Source: G965276765 sp965276765
GTDB lineage: Bacteria > Actinomycetota > Acidimicrobiia > Acidimicrobiales > Palsa-688
Reading direction: 5' to 3'
Assembly (NCBI GenBank): GCA_965276765.1
Contig: OZ255627.1
Location: forward strand, 3,100,001 to 3,164,000
Length of the DNA stretch: 64,000 nt
A program made the translations under genes and the position numbers. Within the stretch, counting starts at the first letter, position 1, and every line of letters starts with the position of its first letter. Below, piece by piece: positions 52,931 through 61,023 of this stretch. The notes below the pieces were generated by a model, which made no database searches, was not told where the DNA came from, and saw nothing but the letters and a program-made list of their open reading frames with translations.

Positions 52931-54073
52931 ATGAGCGGGGATACCGAGTTGTGCTCCACTCTTCCCGGCCGCGCCTACACCGATGCGGGCATCTTCGCCG
53001 ATGAGCAGCGGCGCATCTTCGCCAAGGAGTGGGTCTACGTGGCCCGAGCCGACGACCTGCCCGCTGCCGGCGACGTGCTCAGCCGGCGGGTGGGCGGGGA
53101 AGGGCTCGTGGTGGTGCGGGGCCGCGATGGCAAGCTTCGGGCCTTCCTCAACGTGTGCCGTCATCGGGGCGCCCTGCTGTGCCTGGAGGAGGCAACCAAT
53201 GTGGGCCGGCGGATCCGCTGCCCGTATCACGCCTGGACCTACAACCTCGACGGCGGCCTGGCCGGCGCCCCCAACTGGGGTCACCTGAGTGAGGAGGAGC
53301 GGACTCGCTACGGCCTGCACCCCGTCGCCCTGACCGAGTGGGGTGGGCTTGTCTGGGTCAACCTCGCCGATGACCCGATGCCGCTCGTCGCGCAGCTGGA
53401 GCCCCAGCTGGACTACCGCTTCGACGGCGACGTCGGTCGCGTCGAACGGTACGGCCTGTCCGGACTCGTGGTCGGGGCCAGGCGCCGCTACGAGGTGGCG
53501 GCCAACTGGAAGATCATCTTGGAGAACTTCCAGGAGTGCTATCACTGCTCGGCCATCCATCCCGAGCTCGTCGACCAGGTCCCGATGTTTGGCTCGCTGC
53601 GGGCTTTGGCCGGTATCGATGGCGGTTACCCGGCTCGGGGCTTCGAGTTTGCCGACGATCGGCCGGCCTTCTCCCTTACCGGCCGGGCCGCCTTGCCGGC
53701 GCTGCCCGGGGTCGGTGACGAGGACACGGGCCGGTACTTCGGCATGATCCTGCGGCCCAACTGCGCCCTCTCGCTTCTGCCCGATCACGCCATCGTGCAC
53801 CGCTTCGAGCCGCGGGCGCCCGACGCAACCGCGGTGGTATGCGAGTGGTTGTTCGATCCGGTCGTCGCGACCGCTCCCGACTTCGATCCTTCCGACACCG
53901 TCGAGCTGTTTGATCGTGTCAACCGGCAGGACTTCGCCGCCGCAGAGTGGTGTCAGCCCAACATGACGTCGAAGAGCTACAGGGACGGGGGCGTCCTCGT
54001 GCCGCTCGAGGCCGAGGTCATCGGGCGATGGTTCTACCCCTGGTACCGCGGGCGAATGGACGAGGCGGGCTGA
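52931..54073 (+). CDS. Rieske non-haem iron oxygenase, large subunit (GbcA/stachydrine-demethylase-like)
   Basis: A 380-residue oxygenase. Rieske [2Fe-2S] ligands Cys-x-His (VCRHRGALLC) and Cys-x2-His (CPYHAW), then the mononuclear iron site NWKIILENFQECYHCSAIHPEL with two histidines, and an aspartate further on (FDPSDTVELFDRVN). This subgroup includes glycine-betaine and proline-betaine demethylases; next to a sarcosine-oxidase-like gene, stepwise removal of N-methyl groups from a quaternary or tertiary amine is a reasonable guess. The reductase component is not adjacent and must be supplied from elsewhere. Confidence 0.87.
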   Translation: MSGDTELCSTLPGRAYTDAGIFADEQRRIFAKEWVYVARADDLPAAGDVLSRRVGGEGLVVVRGRDGKLRAFLNVCRHRGALLCLEEATNVGRRIRCPYHAWTYNLDGGLAGAPNWGHLSEEERTRYGLHPVALTEWGGLVWVNLADDPMPLVAQLEPQLDYRFDGDVGRVERYGLSGLVVGARRRYEVAANWKIILENFQECYHCSAIHPELVDQVPMFGSLRALAGIDGGYPARGFEFADDRPAFSLTGRAALPALPGVGDEDTGRYFGMILRPNCALSLLPDHAIVHRFEPRAPDATAVVCEWLFDPVVATAPDFDPSDTVELFDRVNRQDFAAAEWCQPNMTSKSYRDGGVLVPLEAEVIGRWFYPWYRGRMDEAG

Positions 54074-54120
54074 CGGGCTCGGGCCGGCGGCGCCGGCCCG
54101 AGCGTGTCATGCCCGAGGGC

Positions 54121-54288
54121 TCAGTGCCGGGCGACCAGTCGGGTGCCGGCGCCGATGAGAGCGCGACCGAGGCGCACGCCGAACGGCGGGCACAGGGGAC
54201 GGCCCGAGGCGTCGCGTCCTTCGGCTGCCGCGGCCAGGTCCAGGGCGTGGCGTTGCGTAGCCAGGCCTTCTGTCTGTAGGGGATTCAT
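54121..54288 (-). CDS. Small protein of 55 residues, divergent from the ArsR-type regulator
   Basis: A 55-codon ORF (MNPLQTEGLATQRHALDLAA ... ending RLVARH) with a near-perfect ribosome site GGGAGGTGA 3 nt before its ATG at 54288. Amphipathic helix at the start, basic C-terminus (GVRLGRALIGAGTRLVARH). It starts 80 nt from the divergent ArsR-type gene, sharing the control region. Short MNP...-type proteins encoded beside regulators are common in actinobacteria. Function unknown; the ribosome site and clean frame support it as real. Confidence 0.6.
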   Translation of the reverse strand: MNPLQTEGLATQRHALDLAAAAEGRDASGRPLCPPFGVRLGRALIGAGTRLVARH

Positions 54289-54368
54289 GGTCACCTCCCG
54301 GTGTCGTCTGATGGTCTTATTGTAGTGATTTATTCGGGGGCAACCATCGCCCTTGACGATATAGTCAT
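54289..54368. promoter_or_regulatory. Divergent promoter region, small gene / ArsR-type gene
   Basis: An AT-rich island in GC-rich DNA. On the minus strand a TACAAT -10-like box lies at about 54309-54314 ahead of the 55-codon gene. On the plus strand TATAGT (54360-54365) ends 9 nt before the ATG at 54375. Confidence 0.5.
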
Positions 54369-54376
54369 ATGACTAT
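54361..54376. promoter_or_regulatory. Perfect 16-bp palindrome, candidate operator of the ArsR-type regulator
   Basis: ATAGTCATATGACTAT is fully self-complementary. It overlaps the -10 box and both possible start codons (54369, 54375) of the regulator gene, the expected place for an autorepressor site. Confidence 0.65.
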
Positions 54377-55451
54377 GGCAGTGGCCGAACGACGTTCATC
54401 ATCCCAACCGGTGGGAGCCGACCTGATCCTGACGGTCGCACCGTCGGCGGCGGTCGAGTTGTACTGGGCGGCGATGACCGGTCCTGACGGCCAGATCCGA
54501 GTGTCGCATCCCTCCCTGGCGGTCATCGCCGCCGACGCCGCCCTGCTGGGACGCATCGCTCGTTTCTGGGGCGCGAGCGGAGATGGCGAGCCGGCATCAG
54601 CGGAGCCCGGGGTCTCCGTCGCCGGCTTCCCCGAGCTGCTCGTGCTCGCCGATCGCGCCGGTGTCATCGCCTCCACCGACCTCGCCACCGTCGTGTCAGC
54701 GGCCGCTGCCAGCGCCGCTTCGGTGCCCGGGGAGCTCGCTCTGGCCTCGGAGACGGCCATTGACCGGGCCGTGATCGTCGCGCGGCTGAGCGCGCTGGCG
54801 TCCAGTCGCCCTCGCCGCCGGGCGTGGGAGGAGCTGCTGGGCGAGGTGGCGGCGCGCATCCGGGAGCATTGGGAGCAGACCGGCCTCGATGTCAGCCGGA
54901 GAGCGGCACGGGCTCGCGCCAGCCAGTTGCCGTGGGCGGAGCCGGCCGGTGCGGTGCTCAGGTGGGCCCGCGGCGACTACGGCGGGGTGCTGCGCTTCTT
55001 GCTCCTCGACGCCGCCGCCACCGGCCGGCCGGTGTCCGTGGTCCCCAGCTACTGGTCGGGGAGGGGAGCCCTGTTCGATCTGCCTGGCCGCCTGCTCGTC
55101 GGGATCCCCGCCCAGCTCGGTGCGAGCGACTCGCGCGCCAGGACCGAGCCCCTCGTGCCCGTCCTCAAGGCGATGGCCGACCCCACCCGTCTGGCCATGC
55201 TCGACTCCCTCGTCGAGCGCCCCCGCACCGTCGGCGAGCTGGCCGACGACTTCGGGCTGGCCCAGCCCACCGCCAGCCGGCACGTCCGGCTGCTTCGCAA
55301 CGCCGGGCTCGTCGTCGACACGAGCGGTGCGGCCACCAACCTGGTCAGCGCCGACGCCGACGCCATTGCCGGCTTCGTCACCGCCGTCGACCGGGCCCTC
55401 AGCGCTGCAGGTCGACCCCCGACCACGAGCGACCACCGTCGAAGGTCATGA
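54369..55451 (+). CDS. ArsR-type winged-helix transcriptional regulator with long N-terminal domain
   Basis: A 360-residue protein whose last about 80 residues are an ArsR winged helix (LVPVLKAMADPTRLAMLDSLVERPRTVGELADDFGLAQPTASRHVRLLRNAGLVV). The N-terminal 270 residues are a helical domain seen in large ArsR-like regulators of actinobacteria and probably sense a ligand; no cysteine metal site is visible. Start ATG 54369 or 54375; the latter agrees with a leaderless transcript from TATAGT. Its 3' end overlaps the convergent propeller gene by 53 nt. Confidence 0.8.
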   Translation: MTMAVAERRSSSQPVGADLILTVAPSAAVELYWAAMTGPDGQIRVSHPSLAVIAADAALLGRIARFWGASGDGEPASAEPGVSVAGFPELLVLADRAGVIASTDLATVVSAAAASAASVPGELALASETAIDRAVIVARLSALASSRPRRRAWEELLGEVAARIREHWEQTGLDVSRRAARARASQLPWAEPAGAVLRWARGDYGGVLRFLLLDAAATGRPVSVVPSYWSGRGALFDLPGRLLVGIPAQLGASDSRARTEPLVPVLKAMADPTRLAMLDSLVERPRTVGELADDFGLAQPTASRHVRLLRNAGLVVDTSGAATNLVSADADAIAGFVTAVDRALSAAGRPPTTSDHRRRS

Positions 55452-56748
55452 GGAGCTGACCGCCCATCTCGGTGGCCGTCACGGCGACGCCCTGGTTGGC
55501 GTTCTCGAACCCGGTCTGGACGATGCGTCGCCCCCCGGCGGAGGCGCCGGAGACCGACGCCTTGGCGAGGCTCGTGACACCGGAGTCGGAGCCGTGGTAG
55601 AGCGCCCCGGCACCGGTCCCGACGACGGTCGATGCCGGGCTCCCACTGGCCAGGGCGGTCACGTCGGGGGTGGCGAGCGTGCCCAGGTCGTGGAAGTCCC
55701 GACCGCCGTCGGTCGATACGTCGTAGTGCTGGGCTCCGGCCGGGCCCGAGACGGCGACGAGGTCGCTCGGCGATGAGGCGGCCAGGAGGGCAGGTCCGGC
55801 CTGACTCGTGAGCGCCGGCGCCCACGCCCGCCAGGTGCCCTTGACGAGCTCGGCGCCGCCGGCGACCTTCGGGCCCTGCCGCTGCAGCACCCATCCGCTC
55901 GTGCCTTGGAGGGTGAGCGTTGCCGACGTGGTCGCCGAGTGTGCGACCGTCGAATCGAGCGGAGGCGATGTCCATCTGGGTTTGCCGACCGCAGGCGACG
56001 AGGCGATGCTGTACCCCCCGGCGGTCAGGAACACGACGTGGACCTTGCCGTGGGACGCCTCGAGCCCCTCGATCTGCGTCGCTCCCCACCGGTCGGCGGG
56101 GGACTGCGAAACCCACGCGGCGCCACCGTCACTCGTCCAGTAGAGGATCGGGGTGCCGTCGACGGTCCCGTAGATCCACCCGACCTGCGGGTTGGCGAAG
56201 CGGACCTGCAGGTCGGGCCGGGCGCCCCGATTGGCCGCGGTTGGCATCTGGAGACCCCGGATGGAGGTGTGAACGGCCTTGGCCTGCCAATGGTTGGCAT
56301 CACTCGTCGTGGACGCCAGCTCGAGACAGGTGGCGCCTGCATCGCAGCGTTGGACCCCGAGGAGCCACCCGCTACTTGGGGAGACGAAGGTCACCGACAG
56401 CGGCACGAAGTCGGATGCCACGGCGCCGACCGCAGAGGCCTTCGTCGCCCGAGACACGGGGGGCTGACTGGCGCGCTGACCTGTACGTGACGGGCCTACC
56501 GTGGTCGGGGCCGAGGTGATGACGCCGACACTCGTCTGGCGATGATTCAGGTTGACGGCGATCACGACGCCGGCCGCGACCACGGCGGCGACGGCGAGGA
56601 GGATGTAGCCCGAGTTGCGCCAACCGGATCGGCGCTTGGGGCGGGCGGCGACCGGCGTCACCCTGGGCGTCCCGTGCCCCGGGGTCAGGGCGTCGGCCTC
56701 GGTGTGGAGCGCCCGGCGAAGGCGGTCAACCAGTTCGTCGTCGTTCAC
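55399..56748 (-). CDS. Putative membrane-anchored anti-sigma-like protein with beta-propeller ectodomain
   Basis: A 449-residue protein: short N-terminal cytoplasmic part (MNDDELVDRLRRALHTEADAL, the opening common to SigE/SigM-associated proteins), one membrane helix (about 47-66, GYILLAVAAVVAAGVVIAVNL), a Ser/Thr-rich linker, and a large outer domain with BNR/propeller-like repeats (SPSSGWLLGVQRC, NPQVGWIYGT, LYWTSDGGAAWVSQSP, VSTDGGRDFHDLG, MTFDGGRSWSGV). Start overlaps the stop of the upstream ECF sigma gene, so it is likely the sigma partner; a classical zinc anti-sigma motif is not seen. Confidence 0.7.
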   Translation of the reverse strand: MNDDELVDRLRRALHTEADALTPGHGTPRVTPVAARPKRRSGWRNSGYILLAVAAVVAAGVVIAVNLNHRQTSVGVITSAPTTVGPSRTGQRASQPPVSRATKASAVGAVASDFVPLSVTFVSPSSGWLLGVQRCDAGATCLELASTTSDANHWQAKAVHTSIRGLQMPTAANRGARPDLQVRFANPQVGWIYGTVDGTPILYWTSDGGAAWVSQSPADRWGATQIEGLEASHGKVHVVFLTAGGYSIASSPAVGKPRWTSPPLDSTVAHSATTSATLTLQGTSGWVLQRQGPKVAGGAELVKGTWRAWAPALTSQAGPALLAASSPSDLVAVSGPAGAQHYDVSTDGGRDFHDLGTLATPDVTALASGSPASTVVGTGAGALYHGSDSGVTSLAKASVSGASAGGRRIVQTGFENANQGVAVTATEMGGQLLMTFDGGRSWSGVDLQR

Positions 56749-57323
56749 GCCTCAAGCATCTTCCGTAGATCCTGGAGGGCCCTGTGGGCCGTCGACTTGA
56801 CGGTCCCGATCCGCCAGCCGAGTGCTTCTGCCGTCTCGGCCTCGGGTAGGTCGAGGTAGTAGCGCAGCACCAACACGCTGCGCCGGCGCGGGCTCAACCG
56901 GGCCAGCGCATCCCACATCTCGATGTCGTGCTCGCCGGAGACGACGGCGGGGCGCCGGTCGATGTACTTGGCCTCGGTCTGGCGGCGTCGGTGCCACGAC
57001 CAGCACGCATTGGTGACCGCCCGCCTCAGGTAGGCGCCCGGGTTTTCGATGTGTTCGAGCCGGGCATGGGCCTTGATGAAGACATCCTGGACGATGTCCT
57101 CGGACGCCGACTGCGAGCCGGTGAGGAGATAGGCGACGCGTACGAGCCGGGGCCGCTCGGCCCGGTAGAGCTCCCCGAACAGGTCGTCGGTGGCGCCCTC
57201 CATCGCTGCGGCCCCGGTGCGCGGGGCGCGCGCCGCGGCGCCGCCGAGGGCGCCATTTGTGGCCGTCCCGGAACCGGACCTCGGCGTTCGCCTCAACGCG
57301 TCACTCACATCCTCTTGACGCAT
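56745..57323 (-). CDS. ECF-type RNA polymerase sigma factor (SigE/SigM-like)
   Basis: An ECF sigma factor with region 2 (LYRAERPRLVRVAYLLTGSQSASEDIVQDVFIKAHARLEHIENPGAYLRRAVTNACWSW) and region 4 (LARLSPRRRSVLVLRYYLDLPEAETAEALGWRIGTVKSTAHRALQDLRKML). Start is uncertain: ATG 57323 (192 residues) is listed; ATG 57203 would give a compact 152-residue form still holding both regions, and ATG 57422 a longer one. It overlaps the propeller gene downstream, suggesting a sigma/anti-sigma pair, and its 5' end abuts a divergent decayed transporter gene. Confidence 0.85.
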   Translation of the reverse strand: MRQEDVSDALRRTPRSGSGTATNGALGGAAARAPRTGAAAMEGATDDLFGELYRAERPRLVRVAYLLTGSQSASEDIVQDVFIKAHARLEHIENPGAYLRRAVTNACWSWHRRRQTEAKYIDRRPAVVSGEHDIEMWDALARLSPRRRSVLVLRYYLDLPEAETAEALGWRIGTVKSTAHRALQDLRKMLEA

Positions 57324-57842
57324 GAGCGCGCCGCCAGGTTCCCGAGGCCCCGCAGGGAGCGACTTGACCGTGGTCGCGGCAGACTGCGCGGGTGGTATCG
57401 CCCTCGTGGTCACTCGCGCCATCGCCCAGGCGCCGCAGCTCGGAAGGGAGATCGACAGGCTGATCCCCTCGACCGAGCACTGGTTGGTGACCGGTCCCCT
57501 CCACCTCGATCAACAGGCCATCGGCCACTTCTCGACAACCCTTTCCAAGCAGGTGAACAAAAACAGCGCCGCCATCGCTTCGACCGCCGTCTCCACGGGA
57601 AAGACGGTAATCGACGTGATCACCGGCCTCGTCCTCGGCGTGTTCACCACGATCTTCCTCCTCTACGGCGGCGAAAGGATCTGGGCGTTTGTCTGCGCCG
57701 GGTTTCCGCGCCCGGGCCTCCGCCGGGTCGATCCTGCTCGGGAGTGTTCGGTGCGATCATCGCCGTCCCGCTCGCCGCGTGCGTCAACAGCGCGGTTCGC
57801 AGCCTCAAAGCGGGCTCTACCGCTCCGTTGATTTCCAAGTAG
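57322..57842 (+). pseudogene. Remnant of an AI-2E-family (PerM-like) transporter
   Basis: Two pieces of an AI-2E family permease are joined. The first (to about 57705) has QAPQLGREIDRLIPST ... GKTVIDVITGLVLGVFTTIFLLYGGERIWAFV, the middle of such proteins; the second, in another frame (about 57735-57842), has VFGAIIAVPLAACVNSAVRSL, their conserved C-terminus. The N-terminal helices and about 150 or more central residues are missing and the frame changes between the pieces, so the gene has decayed by deletion. Confidence 0.7.
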
Positions 57843-57914
57843 TCGACCGATATTCTCCTGCTCCAAGGCGGGCGTGCCCCGGCACCGTCCGCCTTCATAC
57901 AGGGAGGGATTTCC

Positions 57915-59246
57915 ATGTCCGACGAGGATGCCGCCGAGGCCAGAACCCACTGGCGGCCCGGGATCGAGACCCTGCCCCGGGCCCAGCTGCTCGAGGTCCA
58001 GGGCCAGCGGCTGGCGCGCCAGGTCAGGCGGGTCTACGAGGGCAGCCCCTTCTTCCGCGGCCTCTACGACAAGGCCGGGGTTCGCCCGTCGGCGATCCGC
58101 AGCCTGGACGACCTTCATCGGCTCCCGGTCATGGACAAGGACGACCTCCGCGCCTTTCGCGCCGAGACCGGCGACCCGTTCTCCGGCACCCTTTGTGTCG
58201 GGATCGACCAGCTCCGAAGGGTCAACAAGAGCACCGGCACGAGCGGGCTGCCCAACGTCTTCGGCCTGACCGAAGCGGACCACGCCCAGGCCGCCGACAA
58301 CTTCGCCCGGATGCTCTGGCGCGTCGGCCTGCGCCCTGGCGACAGGACCAACAGCTGGCTGGAAGCGGCCATGCCGTGGCACGGGTTCTCCATGTCGGCC
58401 GAGGGGGCCCGCCGGCTTGGGGCGACCGTCTTCACCCTCGAGTTCGACAACCGTCAGGTCGTGCCGGCGAACCTCGAGCTCCTTGCCGGGGCCGGCCTCG
58501 ATGCCATCTTCGTGTACCACCCCGAGCTGGAGATCACGTATCTGCGCGAGAAGAGCCTCGTGCCGACGGACGTCCATCCCGGCCTGAGGTTCATCTACTC
58601 GGCGTTTCTCTGCACCGACGCCCGCCGGCGCATCCTCGAGAAGGCCTGGGGGGTGCCCTATCACAACATGGGCGCCTCCGGCGACCAGTACATCCCGGCG
58701 TCGGAATGCTCGTTCTCCGCTCCCTACCTGCACTTCATGGAAGACCAGTTCATCGTCGAGGTCCTCGACCCGGTCACCCACGAAGCGGTGCCGGCCGGGA
58801 CCGAGGGCGAGCTTGTCATCACCAACCTGTGGGCCGAGGCCACCCCGTTCGTTCGCTACCGGATGGAGGACGTGGTCCAGGCCGACGACGGGCCGTGCCC
58901 GTGCGGCAGCACGCACGTGCGGGTCAACTACCGGGGCCGCTACGCCTGGTCGGTGACCGTCGGCGACAAGAGGATCTTCAGCGACGACGTCGAAAACGTG
59001 CTGTGGCGCTACCCGGAGACCGAGTTCGCCGCATATCAGCTCGTCAAGCGGTCACGCCAGCCGCAGGACCGGTTGATCGTCCGCTCGACGGTGACGTCCG
59101 GCGAGCCGAGCGACGACCTTCGAGACCGCCTCGCCCGGGCCCTCGGCGCCGAGCTGGGCGTGCCCGTCACGTTGGAGTTCGTGCGGCCCGAGGATGTGGC
59201 CGTAGGGACCGTGAAGTTTGTGCGTGTCGTCGTCGAGGACGAGTGA
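57915..59246 (+). CDS. Phenylacetate-CoA ligase (PaaK)-like acyl-adenylating enzyme
   Basis: A 443-residue member of the PaaK branch of AMP-forming ligases. Phosphate loop STGTSGLPN (about 111-119), YHNMGASGDQYIP at the adenylate site, LHFMEDQFIVEVLDPVTHEAVPAGTEGELVITNLWAEATPFVRYRMEDVV, a CPCGSTH cysteine pair, and a late lysine in VGTVKFVRVV near the C-terminus. It probably activates an aromatic or related acid to its CoA thioester; substrate not known. A ribosome site AGGGAGG precedes the ATG. Its stop overlaps the start of a second acyl-activating gene. Confidence 0.85.
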   Translation: MSDEDAAEARTHWRPGIETLPRAQLLEVQGQRLARQVRRVYEGSPFFRGLYDKAGVRPSAIRSLDDLHRLPVMDKDDLRAFRAETGDPFSGTLCVGIDQLRRVNKSTGTSGLPNVFGLTEADHAQAADNFARMLWRVGLRPGDRTNSWLEAAMPWHGFSMSAEGARRLGATVFTLEFDNRQVVPANLELLAGAGLDAIFVYHPELEITYLREKSLVPTDVHPGLRFIYSAFLCTDARRRILEKAWGVPYHNMGASGDQYIPASECSFSAPYLHFMEDQFIVEVLDPVTHEAVPAGTEGELVITNLWAEATPFVRYRMEDVVQADDGPCPCGSTHVRVNYRGRYAWSVTVGDKRIFSDDVENVLWRYPETEFAAYQLVKRSRQPQDRLIVRSTVTSGEPSDDLRDRLARALGAELGVPVTLEFVRPEDVAVGTVKFVRVVVEDE

Positions 59247-60787
59247 GGCCCGGCTACAACCTCTTCGACGCGCTGGAGCGGGCGACGGCCATCGGTCCCG
59301 ATGCCGTCGCTGTCCGCTGCGGGGCGACGACATCGAGCTTCGCCGAGTTACGGGAGCGGGTCGTCCGGCTCGGCAACGCCTGGCGCGCCCAGGGTCTGGG
59401 CCGTGGCGACCGCATCGCGGTGCTGAGCGACAACTGCCACCGATTCGCTGAGGTCTACTGGGCCGCGGCCTATCTCGGCGCCATCGTGGTGCCGCTCGAG
59501 TCGCGTCTCGGCGACGACGAGATCGGCGCCGTCATCGATGCCGCGGCTCCGGCCGCGCTCTATGCCGGCGACGCCGGTCACCTGGCCCGGCTTCGACGCC
59601 TGGTCCCTCAGATGGCGACCGATGCCATCTGCGGCGAGGCGGGAACGGGCGCGACCGACTTCGACGGGTTCGTGGCCGCCGGCGACCCCGTCGCCGTCGA
59701 GGAGCACGTGGCACCCGATGATCCTGTGGCGCTCTTTTTCACCGCCGCGGTCGAGGGGCGCCCGCGTGGCGCAGTCGTCACCCATCGCAACCTGCTGGCC
59801 CAGGCCCAACAGACGGCCGACGGCATCGACCTCGGACCCGCCGACGTGCAGGGGCTGTTCCTGCCTCTTTCGCACACGTTCGGCGGCTACCTGCTGTTCG
59901 TGGCCGGGTGCAGGGGAGTGGCGACGACCCTGCTCGCAACCTTCGACGCATCCGAGGCGGCCCGCCTGATCGGTGCCGGACTTGTCACGTGGTTCGCCGG
60001 GTTCGCTCCGATGGCGGCCCGGGTGGCCGACGCCGCCGAGGCGGCCGGCGTGGCGCTCGGAGGGAGGTTGCGGCTGATCATCGGCCTCGACGCCCCCGCT
60101 GTCATCGAGCGCTACCTCGATCTCGGGGTCGCGTGGTGGAATTTCTACGGTCAGACCGAGACCGCAGGGCTCGTCGCCATGGGCGAGGTCGTGGCCCGGC
60201 CGGCCGTATCGGAGTTCGTCGGTCGCCCGCTTGCCCAGTCCCGGGTGTCGATCAGGGATCAGGAGGGCCGGGCCGTCCCTGCAGGCGAGGCCGGCGAGGC
60301 GTGGGTGAGAAGCGACGTGGTCGTGGAGCGGTACTGGCCCGACGAGTCGACCCGGTTGACCGACGACGGCTGGCTCCGGACCGGCGATGTCCTGCGCGCC
60401 GGACCCCGCAGCGAGCTCTGGTTCGTCGGAAGGACGACCGACAAGGACCTGATCAAGCCCGGAGGCCTCAACGTGTACCCGGCCGAGGTCGAGACCGTCC
60501 TGCTGACCCACGCCGGCGTGGCCAGGGCGTGGGTCTTTGGCCTGCCCGACCCCGAGTGGCGCGAGCGGGTCTGTGCCGTCGTCGTCCCTCCTGCGTCGGC
60601 GGTCCCGCCGACGGAGGAGGAGCTGAAGGCCCACTGTCGAGCGCGGGCGGCGGCGTTTAAGTGCCCGCAGCGGGTGCTCGTCGTCACCGAAGGGCCGGAG
60701 CTACTCCAGCTGACCCGTTTGGAGGCGAGGGAGCGCTACGCCGGCGCGCTCGGTCACCACACCGGCCCCGAGCCGTCCTCGGGGTGA
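59243..60787 (+). CDS. Class I adenylate-forming (AMP-binding) protein with altered catalytic motifs
   Basis: A 514-residue protein with the acyl-CoA synthetase fold: FAELRERVVRLGNAWRAQGLGRGDRIAVLSDN, the YGQTETAG motif, DDGWLRTGDVLR, and the hinge RTTDKDLIKPGGLNVYPAEVE. Two core motifs are changed: the phosphate loop reads FTAAVEGRPRGAV instead of the S/T-G-rich ...GTTGxPKG, and the C-terminal catalytic lysine region (usually PxTxxGKxxR) reads ELLQLTRLEARERY with no lysine. It may be catalytically weak, do only the thioester half-reaction, or act as a partner of the overlapping PaaK-like enzyme. GTG 59243 overlaps the previous stop. Confidence 0.82.
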   Translation: MRPGYNLFDALERATAIGPDAVAVRCGATTSSFAELRERVVRLGNAWRAQGLGRGDRIAVLSDNCHRFAEVYWAAAYLGAIVVPLESRLGDDEIGAVIDAAAPAALYAGDAGHLARLRRLVPQMATDAICGEAGTGATDFDGFVAAGDPVAVEEHVAPDDPVALFFTAAVEGRPRGAVVTHRNLLAQAQQTADGIDLGPADVQGLFLPLSHTFGGYLLFVAGCRGVATTLLATFDASEAARLIGAGLVTWFAGFAPMAARVADAAEAAGVALGGRLRLIIGLDAPAVIERYLDLGVAWWNFYGQTETAGLVAMGEVVARPAVSEFVGRPLAQSRVSIRDQEGRAVPAGEAGEAWVRSDVVVERYWPDESTRLTDDGWLRTGDVLRAGPRSELWFVGRTTDKDLIKPGGLNVYPAEVETVLLTHAGVARAWVFGLPDPEWRERVCAVVVPPASAVPPTEEELKAHCRARAAAFKCPQRVLVVTEGPELLQLTRLEARERYAGALGHHTGPEPSSG

Positions 60788-60844
60788 GGCGGCGCGGCCG
60801 AGTCAGCCGATCCTTTCTGCCGTGGCCGGGTGTCCGATTCCGGG

Positions 60845-60924
60845 TCGAACCTGTCGCGATTTTGCACCGACGGGTGTACAGAAATCGCGACAGGTTCGAG
60901 CCGAAGCGTGCACAAATCGCGACA
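60845..60924. repeat. Palindromic repeat with 18-bp perfect arms and an extra half-copy
   Basis: Arms 60845-60862 (TCGAACCTGTCGCGATTT) and 60882-60899 are exact reverse complements around a 19-nt loop; the half-motif AAATCGCGACA recurs at 60914-60924 after a similar tgcac/tgtac lead. It fills the gap between convergent genes (60788-61023), where no ORF is seen. No T-run, so intrinsic termination is only a possibility. Confidence 0.85.
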
Positions 60925-61023
60925 AGATCACTCGCAGCGTCGTCGACCGCACCGGGGGTGGCCTCACGGGCGGGCCGGCGGGCCGGCGGGGCGGCCCGGC
61001 GTGGCCGGCGTGGCCGGAGGGCC

